Positions 8,659 to 17,637 are shown, counted from the first letter of the stretch. The stretch: 64,000 nucleotides of DNA from Pseudomonadota bacterium (GCA_018241765.1 JAFEDD010000015.1:45613-109612), one strand, 5' to 3'. Translations and numbers: made by a program. The notes: a model not told the origin generated them from the sequence alone.

Positions 8659-10347
8659 TCAGTAGCTGGTGCCGCAGTTGCGGTTGCTCCACAGGCGCAG
8701 CGCCGCATACGTCGTGCGGGTCGCGCAGGCGCCGAGCGCGTTCTGGGTGACCGCGGTGCCCGTGAAGCCCATGGCCAGACGCGTCGCGATCAAACCATCG
8801 GTGAGCGGATCGACGATGCCGTTGCCGTCGTAATCGCCGTTGCAGGAGATGTCGATCGCGGCCGGCTTGCCGGTGGGGGGTGACGTGCAGGCTTGAGCGG
8901 CGGCCACTGCGCGGGCGGCATGCAGCACGCCATCGCCGCAACGCACGATGTCGCAATCCCAGGTTACGCCGATGCCGGTGGAGTACGGCGTCGCCGAGCC
9001 GCGCATGAACGCGGCGAGATGATGCGGGGCCAGCGTCGGCTGCACGGCCCACATCAGCGCCGCGACGGCTGACACATGCGGCGTGGCCATCGAGGTGCCC
9101 TGGTAGGCGACATAGGTGTCACCTGCGGGCGATGCCACAGGCGAAGTCGTGCCGGTGTTCAGCGTCGAAAGAATGGCCGTGTCGTAAGCCTTGTCGCCGC
9201 CGGGGGCCGACAAGGTCGCCGGCTGTCCGACGTTGGTGTACGTGGCGCGGGTGCCGTCTTGCGCCGTGGCGGAAATGGTCAGTACACCGGGGCAGTTGGC
9301 CGGCGCGTAGCCGGCGGCGCCGGAGCGGTCATTGCCGGCGGCCACGACGACCAGCGCGCCGAGAGATCGGGCGGTTGCGATGGCATTGGCGTAGGTCAGG
9401 TTGCAAGGCCCCTGACCGCCAAGGCTCAGGCTGATGATTTTGGCGACGTTGGTATTGGGCGGCACGCCGGTGATGCTGCCGCCCGCTGCCCAGGTAATGG
9501 CGTCGGCGATGTCGGAGGTAAATCCACCGCACTTGCCGAGCACGCGGATCGGGACGACTTTGGCTCCGTAGGCGATGCCGGCGACGCCGATCGAATTGTT
9601 GGTCAACGCGGCGATGGTGCCGGTGACGTGGGTGCCGTGCCAGGAGCTGTTGCCAACCGGGCACTTCTCGAAGGAGCCGCCACTCGTGTTGCTCTCGGTA
9701 AACGTGACCCAGTCGCCGGGGTCGGATGGATCCGGGTCACGACCATTGCCGTCGTTGGCGACGGCCGCGTCGCTGATGAAGTCGTAACCCCCAACGGTCT
9801 GGCCCGTCAGATCCGTGTGGGTGACGATGCCGGTGTCGAGCACCGCGACGCGCAGACCATTGCCATTGGTGGTGTTCCATGCCGTTTGCGCGTCGATGCC
9901 GTAACTGCCGCTCGTTTGTGGCTTCAGGTCCCACTGATCCGACGCGTATCGCGCGTCGTTGGGTACGAGCAGTGGAAAGGCGCGCCCGTCCGGCTCGGCG
10001 TAGGCGATGCCGGGTTGCTGCGCGATCCGCCGCGCGAGCTGTTCGGCCTGCGCGGGGCTCATCGGAGTGTCGAGCCGCGCGATCATGGCGCCCAGGCCCG
10101 CAATGTGCGAAAACGTCATCGGTTGCCCGACCGCCGAGGCGATGGCGGCGACCCGCGAACTCGCTTCGGTCGCAGACAATTCGGGGCCCGATTTGTCGGA
10201 GGCCTTGATGATGAGTCGCGTGACGGGAAGCCGCGGCAGCGGTTGGTCGGGGTCGATGGTTCTGCCGCCTGCATAGGTTTGGCTCGCGATGAGCGCGGCG
10301 CAGCACGCGGCAAACGCGACACGAATGAACGGTCGGGAATTTGGCAT
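8659..10347 (-). CDS. Secreted subtilisin-like (S8) serine protease with dockerin-like C-terminus
   Basis: A 562-residue preproprotein. The signal peptide (RVAFAACCAALIASQTYAGG) is followed by an inhibitor-like propeptide to about residue 130. The catalytic triad is intact: Asp in LDTGIVTH (about 167), His in HGTHVTG (about 236) and Ser in GTSMATPH (about 417). After the catalytic domain, a short tail holds a calcium-type loop DYDGNGIVDPLTDGL followed by TRLAMGF, the repeat seen in dockerin-like cell-surface modules, with several cysteines that could form disulphides. The start is ATG 10347 because it opens the signal peptide and has GGAG upstream. It is probably an exported general protease. 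It is divergent from pepE across 72 bp. Confidence 0.93.
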   Translation of the reverse strand: MPNSRPFIRVAFAACCAALIASQTYAGGRTIDPDQPLPRLPVTRLIIKASDKSGPELSATEASSRVAAIASAVGQPMTFSHIAGLGAMIARLDTPMSPAQAEQLARRIAQQPGIAYAEPDGRAFPLLVPNDARYASDQWDLKPQTSGSYGIDAQTAWNTTNGNGLRVAVLDTGIVTHTDLTGQTVGGYDFISDAAVANDGNGRDPDPSDPGDWVTFTESNTSGGSFEKCPVGNSSWHGTHVTGTIAALTNNSIGVAGIAYGAKVVPIRVLGKCGGFTSDIADAITWAAGGSITGVPPNTNVAKIISLSLGGQGPCNLTYANAIATARSLGALVVVAAGNDRSGAAGYAPANCPGVLTISATAQDGTRATYTNVGQPATLSAPGGDKAYDTAILSTLNTGTTSPVASPAGDTYVAYQGTSMATPHVSAVAALMWAVQPTLAPHHLAAFMRGSATPYSTGIGVTWDCDIVRCGDGVLHAARAVAAAQACTSPPTGKPAAIDISCNGDYDGNGIVDPLTDGLIATRLAMGFTGTAVTQNALGACATRTTYAALRLWSNRNCGTSY

Positions 10348-10419
10348 GAGGGTACTCCGGTGTGTCGTTGGCCATGCACGCCGGGAACCCACGGCGCGCA
10401 GATCAGTATGATCTTACCC

Positions 10420-11148
10420 ATGCCAGCGATCCTTGTGAAGAAGAATCTGTTGCTCCTCTCCAACTCCCGCATGCCGGGGCGTGGCTACCTGGAGCACGCG
10501 GTGGACGCGATTCGCGAGGCGCTGGGCGGGGCGAAGCAGGTGGTGCTGATCCCGTATGCCAGCGTGACCATCGCCTGGGATTCGACGGCGAAGAATGTGC
10601 GCCTCGGTTTGCAGGCGCTGCGAGATGACGGCGTGGAGATCACGGCGATTCATCACTTCAAGGACCCAATCGCGGCGCTCGCGCAGTGCGACGCCATCAT
10701 GGTCAACGGCGGCAACACCTTCAATCTGCTGCACCATCTGCGCCGCAGGGAGTTGATCGTGCCGCTGCGCAACGCGGTGCTGAACGGCACGCCGTACGTG
10801 GGCTGGAGCGCCGGCAGCGGCATCTGCGCGCCGACCATCCGCACCAGCAACGACATGCCGATCATCGACCCGGCGGGGCTCGATTCGCTCGGGGTCATCG
10901 ATTTCCAGTTGAACGCGCACTACACCAACGCGGTGCCGGAGGGCTGGATGGGCGAGACGCGCGATCAGCGCCTGGCCGAGTTCCTGCACGTGAACCCGAC
11001 GATGCCGGTGTTCGGCTTGCCGGAGGGAGATTGGCTGCGTGTTCGCGGCGGCGAGATCACGCTGCACGGGCCGTTCCCCGGTCGCTGGTTCCGCGCCGGT
11101 CAGGACAGCGTCGAGGTGGCGCCGGGCAGCGCCGTGTTGCCGGCCTGA
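10420..11148 (+). CDS. pepE: Peptidase E (alpha-aspartyl dipeptidase)
   Basis: A 242-residue cytoplasmic peptidase of family S51, which cleaves N-terminal Asp-X dipeptides in the known enzymes. Diagnostic segments are LLLLSNSRMPGRGYLEHA, the ligand-binding MVNGGNTFNLLHHLR, the nucleophile elbow GWSAGSG (Ser near residue 130) with CAPTIRTSNDMPI, and the catalytic His/Glu region LNAHYTNA. The exact start is uncertain: ATG 10408, ATG 10420 and GTG 10435 are all in frame and none has a strong ribosome site. The E. coli protein would align best from about 10435. A dispersed palindrome lies 50 bp downstream, between pepE and the convergent cytochrome genes. Confidence 0.92.
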   Translation: MPAILVKKNLLLLSNSRMPGRGYLEHAVDAIREALGGAKQVVLIPYASVTIAWDSTAKNVRLGLQALRDDGVEITAIHHFKDPIAALAQCDAIMVNGGNTFNLLHHLRRRELIVPLRNAVLNGTPYVGWSAGSGICAPTIRTSNDMPIIDPAGLDSLGVIDFQLNAHYTNAVPEGWMGETRDQRLAEFLHVNPTMPVFGLPEGDWLRVRGGEITLHGPFPGRWFRAGQDSVEVAPGSAVLPA

Positions 11149-11197
11149 CGGCCGCAGGCGCCGGTGGTGACGCCGAAGTGGGCCATCATCGGGCCAT

Positions 11198-11315
11198 CAA
11201 CTTTTCGCCGAAAACCGCATTCACAACGGGCTTGGCGCGTCAAAACATCAAAAGGCGACTTGATGCGATTTTGCGCTGGAAGCCCGTTGTGGATGCGGCT
11301 TTTCGCAAAAAGAGG
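11198..11315. repeat. Dispersed palindromic element, copy 2
   Basis: Starts CAACTTTTCGCC and ends CGCAAAAAGAGG. The inner arms CACAACGGGCTTGG and GGAAGCCCGTTGTG pair. The centre contains AAAAGGCGACTTGATG. It lies between the convergent pepE and cytochrome genes. The variable triplet in the stem is CAA/TTG here, against TGA/TCA in copy 1 and TAA/TTA in copy 7. Confidence 0.85.
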
Positions 11316-11341
11316 TATCGCCGCCGATCGATGTCGGGGCG

Positions 11342-12655
11342 TCAATGTGCCGCCTGCGCGCTCAGCACGCCGTTGCGGTGGCGGATCAGGTCGAGCGTGG
11401 TCAGCGCCGGCGCGGCGTTGCCCCAAGCGCTGCGAACGTGGTTCAACACGGCCACCAGTTCATCGTCGTTCAAGCGGTGGTAGAACGGTGGCATGCCCCA
11501 GGGCTGCGGGTTGCCGGCGGTCGCGGGCGCGAAACCGCCGGAGAGCACCACACGAAACAGGTTGGCTGAGTTGCCCATCAGCACCGTGCGGTTGCCCAGC
11601 AGCGCCGGATAGGCGCCAGCCTTGCCCTCGCCTTGCTTGCCGTGGCAGTCGGCGCAAAGCTCGCCGTAGCGCTCGGCGCCGAGTCCCGCCGCCACGGGTC
11701 TGGCCGACGACACGGCCGGCGCCGATGGCTGGAACGTCGCGCCGCGCGTGACCGGCAGCGCCTTCAGGTACGTCGCCATCGCCCGCGCGTCGTCGTCGTT
11801 CAGGTATTGCGTGCTCTGGAACACCACCTCGGCCATCGGGCCCAGCGCCGAGCCGTGCGCCGACCTGCCCTGTTGCAACCACTGGGCGATCTCCTCAAGC
11901 GGCCAGTCCGCCACGCTCGCTTCGTCCCGAGCCGTCAGCGACGGCGCGTACCAGTCGTTGCGCGGCATCATGGCGCCATCGTAGGCGTGCCCCGCGAGCG
12001 GCGCGCCGAGCGCATTGCGCGTGCTGTGGCAGGCGCCGCAATGGGCGAGCCCCTGCACGAGGTAGGCGCCGCGTTGCCAGTCGGCTGATCGCGTGGTATC
12101 GGTTGCCGGGCTGGCCGGTTTGAAGTAGAGCCGTCGCCACGCCGCCAGCGCCAGCACGCTGTCGTAGGGGAAGGCGAGCGCATGCGCCGTGTTCACGCGA
12201 TGCACCGGCGGCACGCGCTGGCGCAGATAGGCGAAGATCGCGTCCGAATCTTCGCGCGTCAATCGCGTGAAGTTCGGGTACGGGAACGCCGGGTACAGCG
12301 GCCGCCCGTCGCGCGAGCGGCCCTCATGCAGCGCGCGGTAGAAGGCGTCGGCCGACCACTCGCCGATGCCGGTGGCGGGGTCGGGCGTCAGGTTGCCGGC
12401 GATGACGGCGCCGAACGGTGTGTCCACCGGGTGACCACCGGCATAGGGTGCGCCACCTCGCGCCGTGTGGCAACCGGCACAGTTGCCGATGCGCGCAAGG
12501 TATTCCCCGCGCTCGATTTGCGCTGGCGTTGCCGCCACCGGCGCGCTCGTCCGCTCGATCGCGCTGTGCCCGTCGATCTCCAGCCACAACGCGACACCTG
12601 CCGCGAGCGCAGAGAGCGCAAGCAGGCCCGACACCACCCACCACGCGCGCTTCAT
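11342..12655 (-). CDS. Membrane-anchored triheme c-type cytochrome (alcohol/gluconate dehydrogenase subunit type)
   Basis: A 437-residue protein with an N-terminal membrane anchor (VVSGLLALSALAAGVALWL) and three CXXCH haem sites: CAGCH (about residue 60), CGACH (about 206) and CADCH (about 334). This three-domain plan matches the cytochrome subunits that pass electrons from membrane alcohol, gluconate or aldehyde dehydrogenases to ubiquinone. No dehydrogenase subunit is encoded nearby, so the donor is unknown. The start ATG at 12655 overlaps the stop of the diheme cytochrome gene by 4 bp (ATGA), so the two are translationally coupled and presumably act together in the periplasm. Confidence 0.88.
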   Translation of the reverse strand: MKRAWWVVSGLLALSALAAGVALWLEIDGHSAIERTSAPVAATPAQIERGEYLARIGNCAGCHTARGGAPYAGGHPVDTPFGAVIAGNLTPDPATGIGEWSADAFYRALHEGRSRDGRPLYPAFPYPNFTRLTREDSDAIFAYLRQRVPPVHRVNTAHALAFPYDSVLALAAWRRLYFKPASPATDTTRSADWQRGAYLVQGLAHCGACHSTRNALGAPLAGHAYDGAMMPRNDWYAPSLTARDEASVADWPLEEIAQWLQQGRSAHGSALGPMAEVVFQSTQYLNDDDARAMATYLKALPVTRGATFQPSAPAVSSARPVAAGLGAERYGELCADCHGKQGEGKAGAYPALLGNRTVLMGNSANLFRVVLSGGFAPATAGNPQPWGMPPFYHRLNDDELVAVLNHVRSAWGNAAPALTTLDLIRHRNGVLSAQAAH

Positions 12656-13350
12656 GGCGACACTCCGCCGCACCGAAGCGGCAGCGGCGCGCTCGGCGCT
12701 GCCAACGGCCGGTTGTGCGGCGGCACCGGCTGCGCGGCCAGCCAGGCCGCGACGGCGTCGATGTCGGCCGGCGTCAACGCTTGCGCCATCTCACCCATGC
12801 AATCCGGCGCCTGCGCCCGGCGCTGGCCCGCGCGCCAGGCGCCGAGCTGGGCGCGCAGGTAGGCCGCCGGCAATCCCAGCAGGCCGGGAATTGCCGGTGC
12901 CACGCCGGTCAAGGGCGTGCCGTGGCACTGCGCGCACGCTGGCAGTTTGCGCGCCGCATCTCCACGCAGCACCAGCGCCTCGCCGCGACCCAGCACGTCG
13001 GCTGACGCCTTCGGCACGGCGGGCGCCGGGTACGGCAAATCGAGCGCGGAGAAATACGCCGCCATGTCGCGCAGGTACGCATCCGACAGCGGCTGCAACA
13101 AGTGCGTCATCGCCGCGTTATGGCGCCGCCCGTCGCGGAAGTTCAGCAACTGGTGGTACAGATAACCCGAGGGCTTGCCCGCAATGCGCGGCAGGTATTC
13201 GGCGTTGATGGTGCGCCCCTCGGTGCCATGACAGGCGGTGCAGGCGGCGAGCCGCTCGCCGAGATCGGTGGCGGGCGCCGCGTTGGTAGCCGTCGTTGTC
13301 ATGAAGAACGACGCGGTCAGAGCGAGCGCCAACGAGAAGCAAAACCGCAT
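12652..13350 (-). CDS. Diheme cytochrome c4-like protein
   Basis: A 232-residue periplasmic cytochrome with a signal peptide (FCFSLALALTASFFMTTTATNA) and two CXXCH haem sites: CTACH (about residue 36) in the first domain and CAQCH (about 145) in the second. The two-fold domain repeat, with GRTINAEYLPRIAGKPSGYLYHQL in the first half and AIPGLLGLPAAYLRAQLGAW in the second, is typical of cytochrome c4 and related electron carriers. It is the first gene of a two-gene operon with the triheme cytochrome. The start is ATG 13350, directly at the signal peptide. The last 20 residues are Pro-rich and not conserved. Confidence 0.88.
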   Translation of the reverse strand: MRFCFSLALALTASFFMTTTATNAAPATDLGERLAACTACHGTEGRTINAEYLPRIAGKPSGYLYHQLLNFRDGRRHNAAMTHLLQPLSDAYLRDMAAYFSALDLPYPAPAVPKASADVLGRGEALVLRGDAARKLPACAQCHGTPLTGVAPAIPGLLGLPAAYLRAQLGAWRAGQRRAQAPDCMGEMAQALTPADIDAVAAWLAAQPVPPHNRPLAAPSAPLPLRCGGVSP

Positions 13351-13542
13351 GGCGCGATTATCTTGCGACCGGTCGCGCCATCGCGTCGCCGTTCCGGCCT
13401 TGCCGCGTGCGATGGCCGCCGCGACGCCACCAACGGTCTTGAGAACCCCCCTGAAAATGTGCGAATAAAATATCATTGTCATGTTGACAGGGTGCTTTCG
13501 TCCGCCTTGGAGCAACATCATCCAACCAACAGGGAGTGTTAC

Positions 13543-14103
13543 ATGCGCAAGTTTCTGGCGGTAAAAGCGGCTGCCTTCGGCGCCGTCGCGGTCGCGGTGA
13601 GCGGGTGTCAGACCACCAATTCGATTCCGTACAAGGCATCGACCAGCAACATCATTGCGATTCAGCAGTCGTTGCAGGCCCAGAACAAGAAGGTGGCCGT
13701 AGCCGGTGTTTCGATGGCGCCGGGACTGGAGGAAAGTCCGCTTTGCCGGTTGAACGGGCCGATCAAGGTTGCGCCGGGCAAGACGCCGACCGAGTACATC
13801 AAAGACGCGTTCATCGAGGAACTGTTCGCCGCCGGCGCCTATGACCCCAACTCGGCCAACGCGATCAGCGGCCGCATCGAAGCGCTGAGCTTCAGTTCGG
13901 TCTCACCGGCCAACTGGACCCTCTCGATGAGCGTGAAGTCACCGAACTCGGAGGGCTACACCGTCAGCACGAAATACGCGTTCGACACCAGCTGGACGGC
14001 AGAGGCCGCCTGCCGCAATGTTGCCGACGCCTTTGGGCCCGCTGTCCAGGATCTGCTGAAGCAGGTCGTCACCCATGCTCGGTTCCCGGGATTGGCCAAG
14101 TAA
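13543..14103 (+). CDS. Putative outer-membrane lipoprotein of unknown function
   Basis: A 186-residue protein whose lipoprotein signal ends in VAVSGC (Cys near residue 22), followed by QTTNS. The mature part has two features I recognise only loosely: VAVAGVSMAPGLEESPLCRLNGPI and a KTPTEYIKDAFIEELFAAG segment. The latter resembles the part of DUF4410- or LPS-transport-like lipoproteins that begins a helix before a beta sheet. Two cysteines (PLCRL, AACRN) could form a disulphide. The start is ATG 13543 with AGGGAG at 13531. It is divergent from the cytochrome operon across an unusually A/T-rich 190-bp region that must hold both promoters. I assign no function. Confidence 0.8.
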   Translation: MRKFLAVKAAAFGAVAVAVSGCQTTNSIPYKASTSNIIAIQQSLQAQNKKVAVAGVSMAPGLEESPLCRLNGPIKVAPGKTPTEYIKDAFIEELFAAGAYDPNSANAISGRIEALSFSSVSPANWTLSMSVKSPNSEGYTVSTKYAFDTSWTAEAACRNVADAFGPAVQDLLKQVVTHARFPGLAK

Positions 14104-14288
14104 TCGCCCTCGGGCATACGTCTCGGCGACCCATCCGCGCGTTCCCGCTCGACGTCGTGAGTGGCGATGAAAAGCATGCAGCGAACTCGCGGGCGGGCAT
14201 ATCCGACGAGCGCCTTGGCGACGGGAACGAGGCCATGCTTTCGCGTCGCTCCGGCCACGCGGGCAACCACCCGTCCAATCCGCCCGAC

Positions 14289-14867
14289 ATGATTGATCCA
14301 CTCACCTTTCCGATACCGACCGAATTCACCACCCTGCGGTTGATGCTGCGGCCGTTTCGCGTGAGTGATGCGCCAGCGTTGCATGAGGCGCTGGCCGAGT
14401 CGATTGTGGAGCTGCGCCAACATTTGTGGTTTTTGCCTTGGGTGGCGGAGGAGCCAACGCTATCGTCGGCCGAGGTGCGTTGCCGTCGTGCCGAGGGCAA
14501 CTTTTTGCTCCGCAACGATCTGGCCTATCTCGCCTTCAACCGCAGCACCGCCCGTCTGGTGGCGTCAGTCGGTTTGCATCGCACCGACTGGACGTTGCCG
14601 TCGACCGAAGTGGGCTACTGGGTGCGCCGCGGTGAAACGGGCAAGGGTTACGCCTCGGAGTGTGTCAATGCGCTGACCGATTGGGCGTTGAACGAACTGC
14701 GTGCCGTGCGTGTGGCGTTGGTGACCGACGATGACAACGTCGCCTCGCGCGCCGTGGCAGAGCGCTGCGGCTTCACGCTGGAAGGCCTTCACCGCCATAC
14801 GACGCGGGGGCCGGATGGCGCGTTGCGGCACAGTGCGGTGTACGCGCGCTTGCCGCAGGGTTCGTAG
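14289..14867 (+). CDS. GNAT family N-acetyltransferase (RimJ/RimL-like)
   Basis: A 192-residue acetyltransferase of the RimL type. It has TLRLMLRPFRVSDAPALHEAL at the N-terminus, VASVGLHRTDW in the middle strand, and the acetyl-CoA loop VGYWVRRGETGKGYASEC (about residues 110-127), then VALVTDDDNVASRAVAERCGF, typical of enzymes acetylating N-termini of ribosomal proteins or small amines. The substrate cannot be told from sequence. The start is ATG 14289 because family similarity begins there. The frame is open 132 bp further upstream, but that part is not conserved-looking. It ends 16 bp from the convergent rng gene. Confidence 0.87.
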   Translation: MIDPLTFPIPTEFTTLRLMLRPFRVSDAPALHEALAESIVELRQHLWFLPWVAEEPTLSSAEVRCRRAEGNFLLRNDLAYLAFNRSTARLVASVGLHRTDWTLPSTEVGYWVRRGETGKGYASECVNALTDWALNELRAVRVALVTDDDNVASRAVAERCGFTLEGLHRHTTRGPDGALRHSAVYARLPQGS

Positions 14868-14883
14868 CCTGTGGCGCGCCGTC

Positions 14884-16353
14884 TCACAACAGCACGATGT
14901 CGTACTGCTCCTGCGCGTAGCCGGGTTCGACTTGCAGGGAAACCGGTTTGCCGATCTCGACGCTCAGTTGCGCGAGGGCGGCGGATTCGTCGTCGAGCAG
15001 CAGATCGATGACGCTTTGCGCGGCCAGCACGCGCAGTTCGCGCGGGTTGAACTGCCGCGCCTCGCGCAGCACTTCGCGCAGGATCGCGTAGCAGATCGTC
15101 TGCGCTGTCTTGATTTCGCCGCGCCCGCTGCATGTCGGACACGGCTCGCACAGGATGTGCGCGAGCGACTCCCGCGTGCGCTTGCGCGTCATCTCGACCA
15201 GGCCGAGGTGCGTGAAGCCGTTGACCGTGAGCCGTGTGCGATCGTTGGCGATGGCGGCGTGCAGCGCGTCGAGCACGGCGGCGCGATGCTCGGGCAGGTC
15301 CATGTCGATGAAGTCGATGATGATGATGCCGCCCAGGTTGCGCAGCCGCAGTTGCCGCGCGATGGTCTGCGCGGCCTCGAGGTTGGTCTTGAACACCGTG
15401 TCGTCGAACGAGCGCACGCCGACGAAGCCGCCGGTGTTGACGTCGATCGTGGTCAGCGCCTCGGTCTGGTCGAAGATCAGGTAGCCCCCGCTCTTCAGGT
15501 CGACGCGGCGGTGCAGCGCGCGCTCGATTTCCTGCTCGATGGCGTAGAGATCGAACAGCGGACGGGCGCCATCGTGCAGTTGGATGCACGAGGCGACGGC
15601 GGGCGCGTAGCGCTCGGCGAACTCGATCATCTGCCGGTGCGCGCCCGCTGCGTCGACCAGCACGCGGCGCGTGTTGTCGCCGGAGAAATCGCGCAGCACA
15701 CGCTCGGCGAGCGTCAGGTCCTGGTGCACGAGAGCGGCCGGTCGCACGCTGCGGGCGCGGCTTTGCACGTCGGCCCAGAGCTTGGTGAGGTATTCGACGT
15801 CGCGCGCGAGGTCGCTCTCGGTGGCCTTCTCCGCCATCGTGCGGATGATGAAGCCGCCGCGCGTCGCATCGTCCGGCAAGAGGCGCGTCAGCGTCTGCTT
15901 CAGCAGGGTGCGTTCGGACTCCTGCTCGATGCGCTGCGAGATGCCGATGTGCGAATCCTGCGGCAGGTGCACCAGCAGGCGTCCGGCCAGCGAAATCTGC
16001 GTCGACAGTCGCGCGCCCTTGCTGCCGATCGGGTCCTTGATGACTTGCACGAGCAGCGGCTGCCCTTCGGAGAGCAGCTTCTCGATGGGCTTCGGTGTGC
16101 TCTCCGGTGTGTGCTGCGCCTGTCGGAACTCCCAGATGTCGGCGACGTGCAGAAAGGCGGCGCGCTCGAGACCGACATCGATGAACGCGCTTTGCATGCC
16201 GGGCAGCACGCGGGCGACGCGACCGAGATAGATGTTGCCCACCAGACCGCGATGGCTGGCGCGCTCGATGTGCAGTTCTTCGACCACGCCGTGGTCGAGC
16301 ACCGCCACGCGCGTCTCTTGCGGCGTGACGTTGATGAGGATCTCTTCAGCCAT
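14884..16353 (-). CDS. rng: Ribonuclease G
   Basis: A 489-residue endoribonuclease of the RNase E/G family, without the RNase E C-terminal scaffold. It matures the 5' end of 16S rRNA and takes part in mRNA decay. Visible parts are an N-terminal beta strand (ILINVTPQETRVAVLD), an S1 RNA-binding domain with GNIYLGRVARVLPGMQSAFIDVG (about residues 40-62), the 5'-sensor region, and the catalytic metal Asp residues in DQTEALTTIDVNTGGFVG (about 300-320) and IIIIDFIDM (about 344). The zinc-link cysteines are CPTCSGRGE (about 405). It is the last gene of the nadD-rsfS-rlmH-maf-rng cluster, 118 bp after maf. Confidence 0.96.
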   Translation of the reverse strand: MAEEILINVTPQETRVAVLDHGVVEELHIERASHRGLVGNIYLGRVARVLPGMQSAFIDVGLERAAFLHVADIWEFRQAQHTPESTPKPIEKLLSEGQPLLVQVIKDPIGSKGARLSTQISLAGRLLVHLPQDSHIGISQRIEQESERTLLKQTLTRLLPDDATRGGFIIRTMAEKATESDLARDVEYLTKLWADVQSRARSVRPAALVHQDLTLAERVLRDFSGDNTRRVLVDAAGAHRQMIEFAERYAPAVASCIQLHDGARPLFDLYAIEQEIERALHRRVDLKSGGYLIFDQTEALTTIDVNTGGFVGVRSFDDTVFKTNLEAAQTIARQLRLRNLGGIIIIDFIDMDLPEHRAAVLDALHAAIANDRTRLTVNGFTHLGLVEMTRKRTRESLAHILCEPCPTCSGRGEIKTAQTICYAILREVLREARQFNPRELRVLAAQSVIDLLLDDESAALAQLSVEIGKPVSLQVEPGYAQEQYDIVLL

Positions 16354-16471
16354 GGGCTGACCCCCGCAGGAATTTTCGTTGCGCTCGCCACCCTCGTCGC
16401 GCGAAGGATGGCGAGATCACCGAACACTCGGATCGATGGCGCGATCAGGCGGGTGTCGTCGGGGCGACTCC

Positions 16472-17080
16472 TTACAGCAGGCGGATCTTGAAGCGCGACA
16501 GCAGCATCGAAGTCTCGTACACCGGCAGGCCCATGACGCCCGAGTAGCTGCCTTCGAGCCGCTCGACGAAGATGGCGCCGAGCCCCTGGATGGCGTAGGC
16601 GCCGGCCTTGCCCATCGGCTCGCCACTGGCGATGTAGGCGTCGATCTCGGATTCGAGCAGGTCGCGAAATCGCACCCGCGACACACAGGTGTCGTGCAGC
16701 AGTTGCTTGCCATCGGTGACGGCGACGCAGGTCAGCACCTCGTGGCGCGTGCCGGAGAGCATCTTCAGCATGCGCTTGGCGTCGGCGGCGTCGCCCGGTT
16801 TGCCGAAGATGCTGCCGTTGAAGACGACGATGGTGTCGGCGGCGAGCAGCGGCATCGACGGCAGCCCGCGCTGGCGTGCGCGCAGCATGCCGATCTCGGC
16901 CTTCATCTTGGCCATGCGCTCGACGTAGATGAACGGGTTTTCGCCGGCCAGCGGCGACTCGTCGATATCGCGGTTACGGTTGCTCTCCTCGCGCAGCAGC
17001 ACCGTCTTGCAGGCAACTCCCATCTGTTGCAGCAGTTCGAGGCGGCGTGGGCTTTTCGAAGCCAGATAGATTTCGTTCAT
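16472..17080 (-). CDS. maf: Maf family nucleoside triphosphate pyrophosphatase
   Basis: A 202-residue enzyme that hydrolyses non-canonical or modified nucleoside triphosphates (m7GTP, dTTP/UTP types) to monophosphates. Family motifs are YLASKSPRRLELLQQMG at the N-terminus, the metal-binding LLAADTIVVFNG (about residues 78-89), KPGDAADAKRMLKMLSGTRHEVLT, and YAIQGLGAIFVERLEGSYSGVMGLPV at the C-terminus, which carries the catalytic surface. The GQG-type motif reads IQGLGA as in the YhdE/YceF groups. I cannot decide the exact subclass. It lies 86 bp downstream of rlmH on the same strand. Confidence 0.94.
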   Translation of the reverse strand: MNEIYLASKSPRRLELLQQMGVACKTVLLREESNRNRDIDESPLAGENPFIYVERMAKMKAEIGMLRARQRGLPSMPLLAADTIVVFNGSIFGKPGDAADAKRMLKMLSGTRHEVLTCVAVTDGKQLLHDTCVSRVRFRDLLESEIDAYIASGEPMGKAGAYAIQGLGAIFVERLEGSYSGVMGLPVYETSMLLSRFKIRLL

Positions 17081-17165
17081 TCAGGGTAGCGAAGCGTCGG
17101 GTTGGCTTCATGCCAAGGCCGGATCGGCGACGATGCGGTGTTGCTTCGCGTCCCGGCGATGGAAA

Positions 17166-17636
17166 TCAGTCGCGGTGGTAGGGATGGCCCGATAACAAGC
17201 TTAGCGCACGGTAGAGCTGTTCCACCAAAACGATGCGCGCGAGGCCATGCGGCAAGGTCAGTTTCGACAACGACAGCCGGAAGTGTGCGTTGCTCTTGAA
17301 GGTTGCGTCAAGTCCATCCGCGCTACCGATCACGAACGCGGCGGCCGCCGCCTCGCGCTCGAAGTGTTGCAACTGCTCCGCCAGTTCGCGCGTGGTGAGC
17401 GACTCGCCGCGTTCGTCGAGCGCGATGGTCAGGCCGCCACGCGGCAGCTGGCTGCGGATGCGCTCGGCTTCGAGCGCGAGGATCTGCGCCGCGTTGCGGC
17501 CGCCGCTGCGGCGCTCGGGCTTCAGCTCGATCAGTTCGAAGGGCCACTCGGGCGGAAAGCGGCGTGCGTAATCGTTGACGGCGGCGTCGACCCAGGCCGG
17601 CTGCTGGTGGCCGAGCGCGATCAGCCGAAGCCGCAT
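17166..17636 (-). CDS. rlmH: 23S rRNA pseudouridine-1915 N3-methyltransferase RlmH
   Basis: A 156-residue SPOUT methyltransferase that N3-methylates pseudouridine 1915 of 23S rRNA in assembled ribosomes. Motifs are MRLRLIALGHQQPAWV, ALDERGESLTTRELAEQL, the SAM-binding knot FVIGSADGLDATFKSNAHFRLS (about residues 100-121), the C-terminal LTLPHGLARIVLVEQLYRA, and GHPYHRD at the very end, which is the conserved C-terminus. ATG 17636 follows the rsfS stop by one base, so the two are translationally coupled. Length is normal for the family. Confidence 0.96.
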   Translation of the reverse strand: MRLRLIALGHQQPAWVDAAVNDYARRFPPEWPFELIELKPERRSGGRNAAQILALEAERIRSQLPRGGLTIALDERGESLTTRELAEQLQHFEREAAAAAFVIGSADGLDATFKSNAHFRLSLSKLTLPHGLARIVLVEQLYRALSLLSGHPYHRD

Positions 17637-17637
17637 G

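Noticed and set aside
6691-8883. A 730-codon plus-strand frame antisense to uvrA
   Set aside because: It is a shadow; the minus strand has continuous UvrA motifs.
13440-13542. A defined promoter (TTGACA at 13494) for the lipoprotein gene
   Set aside because: No -10 element at a proper distance was convincing, and the start would be too near the ribosome site.
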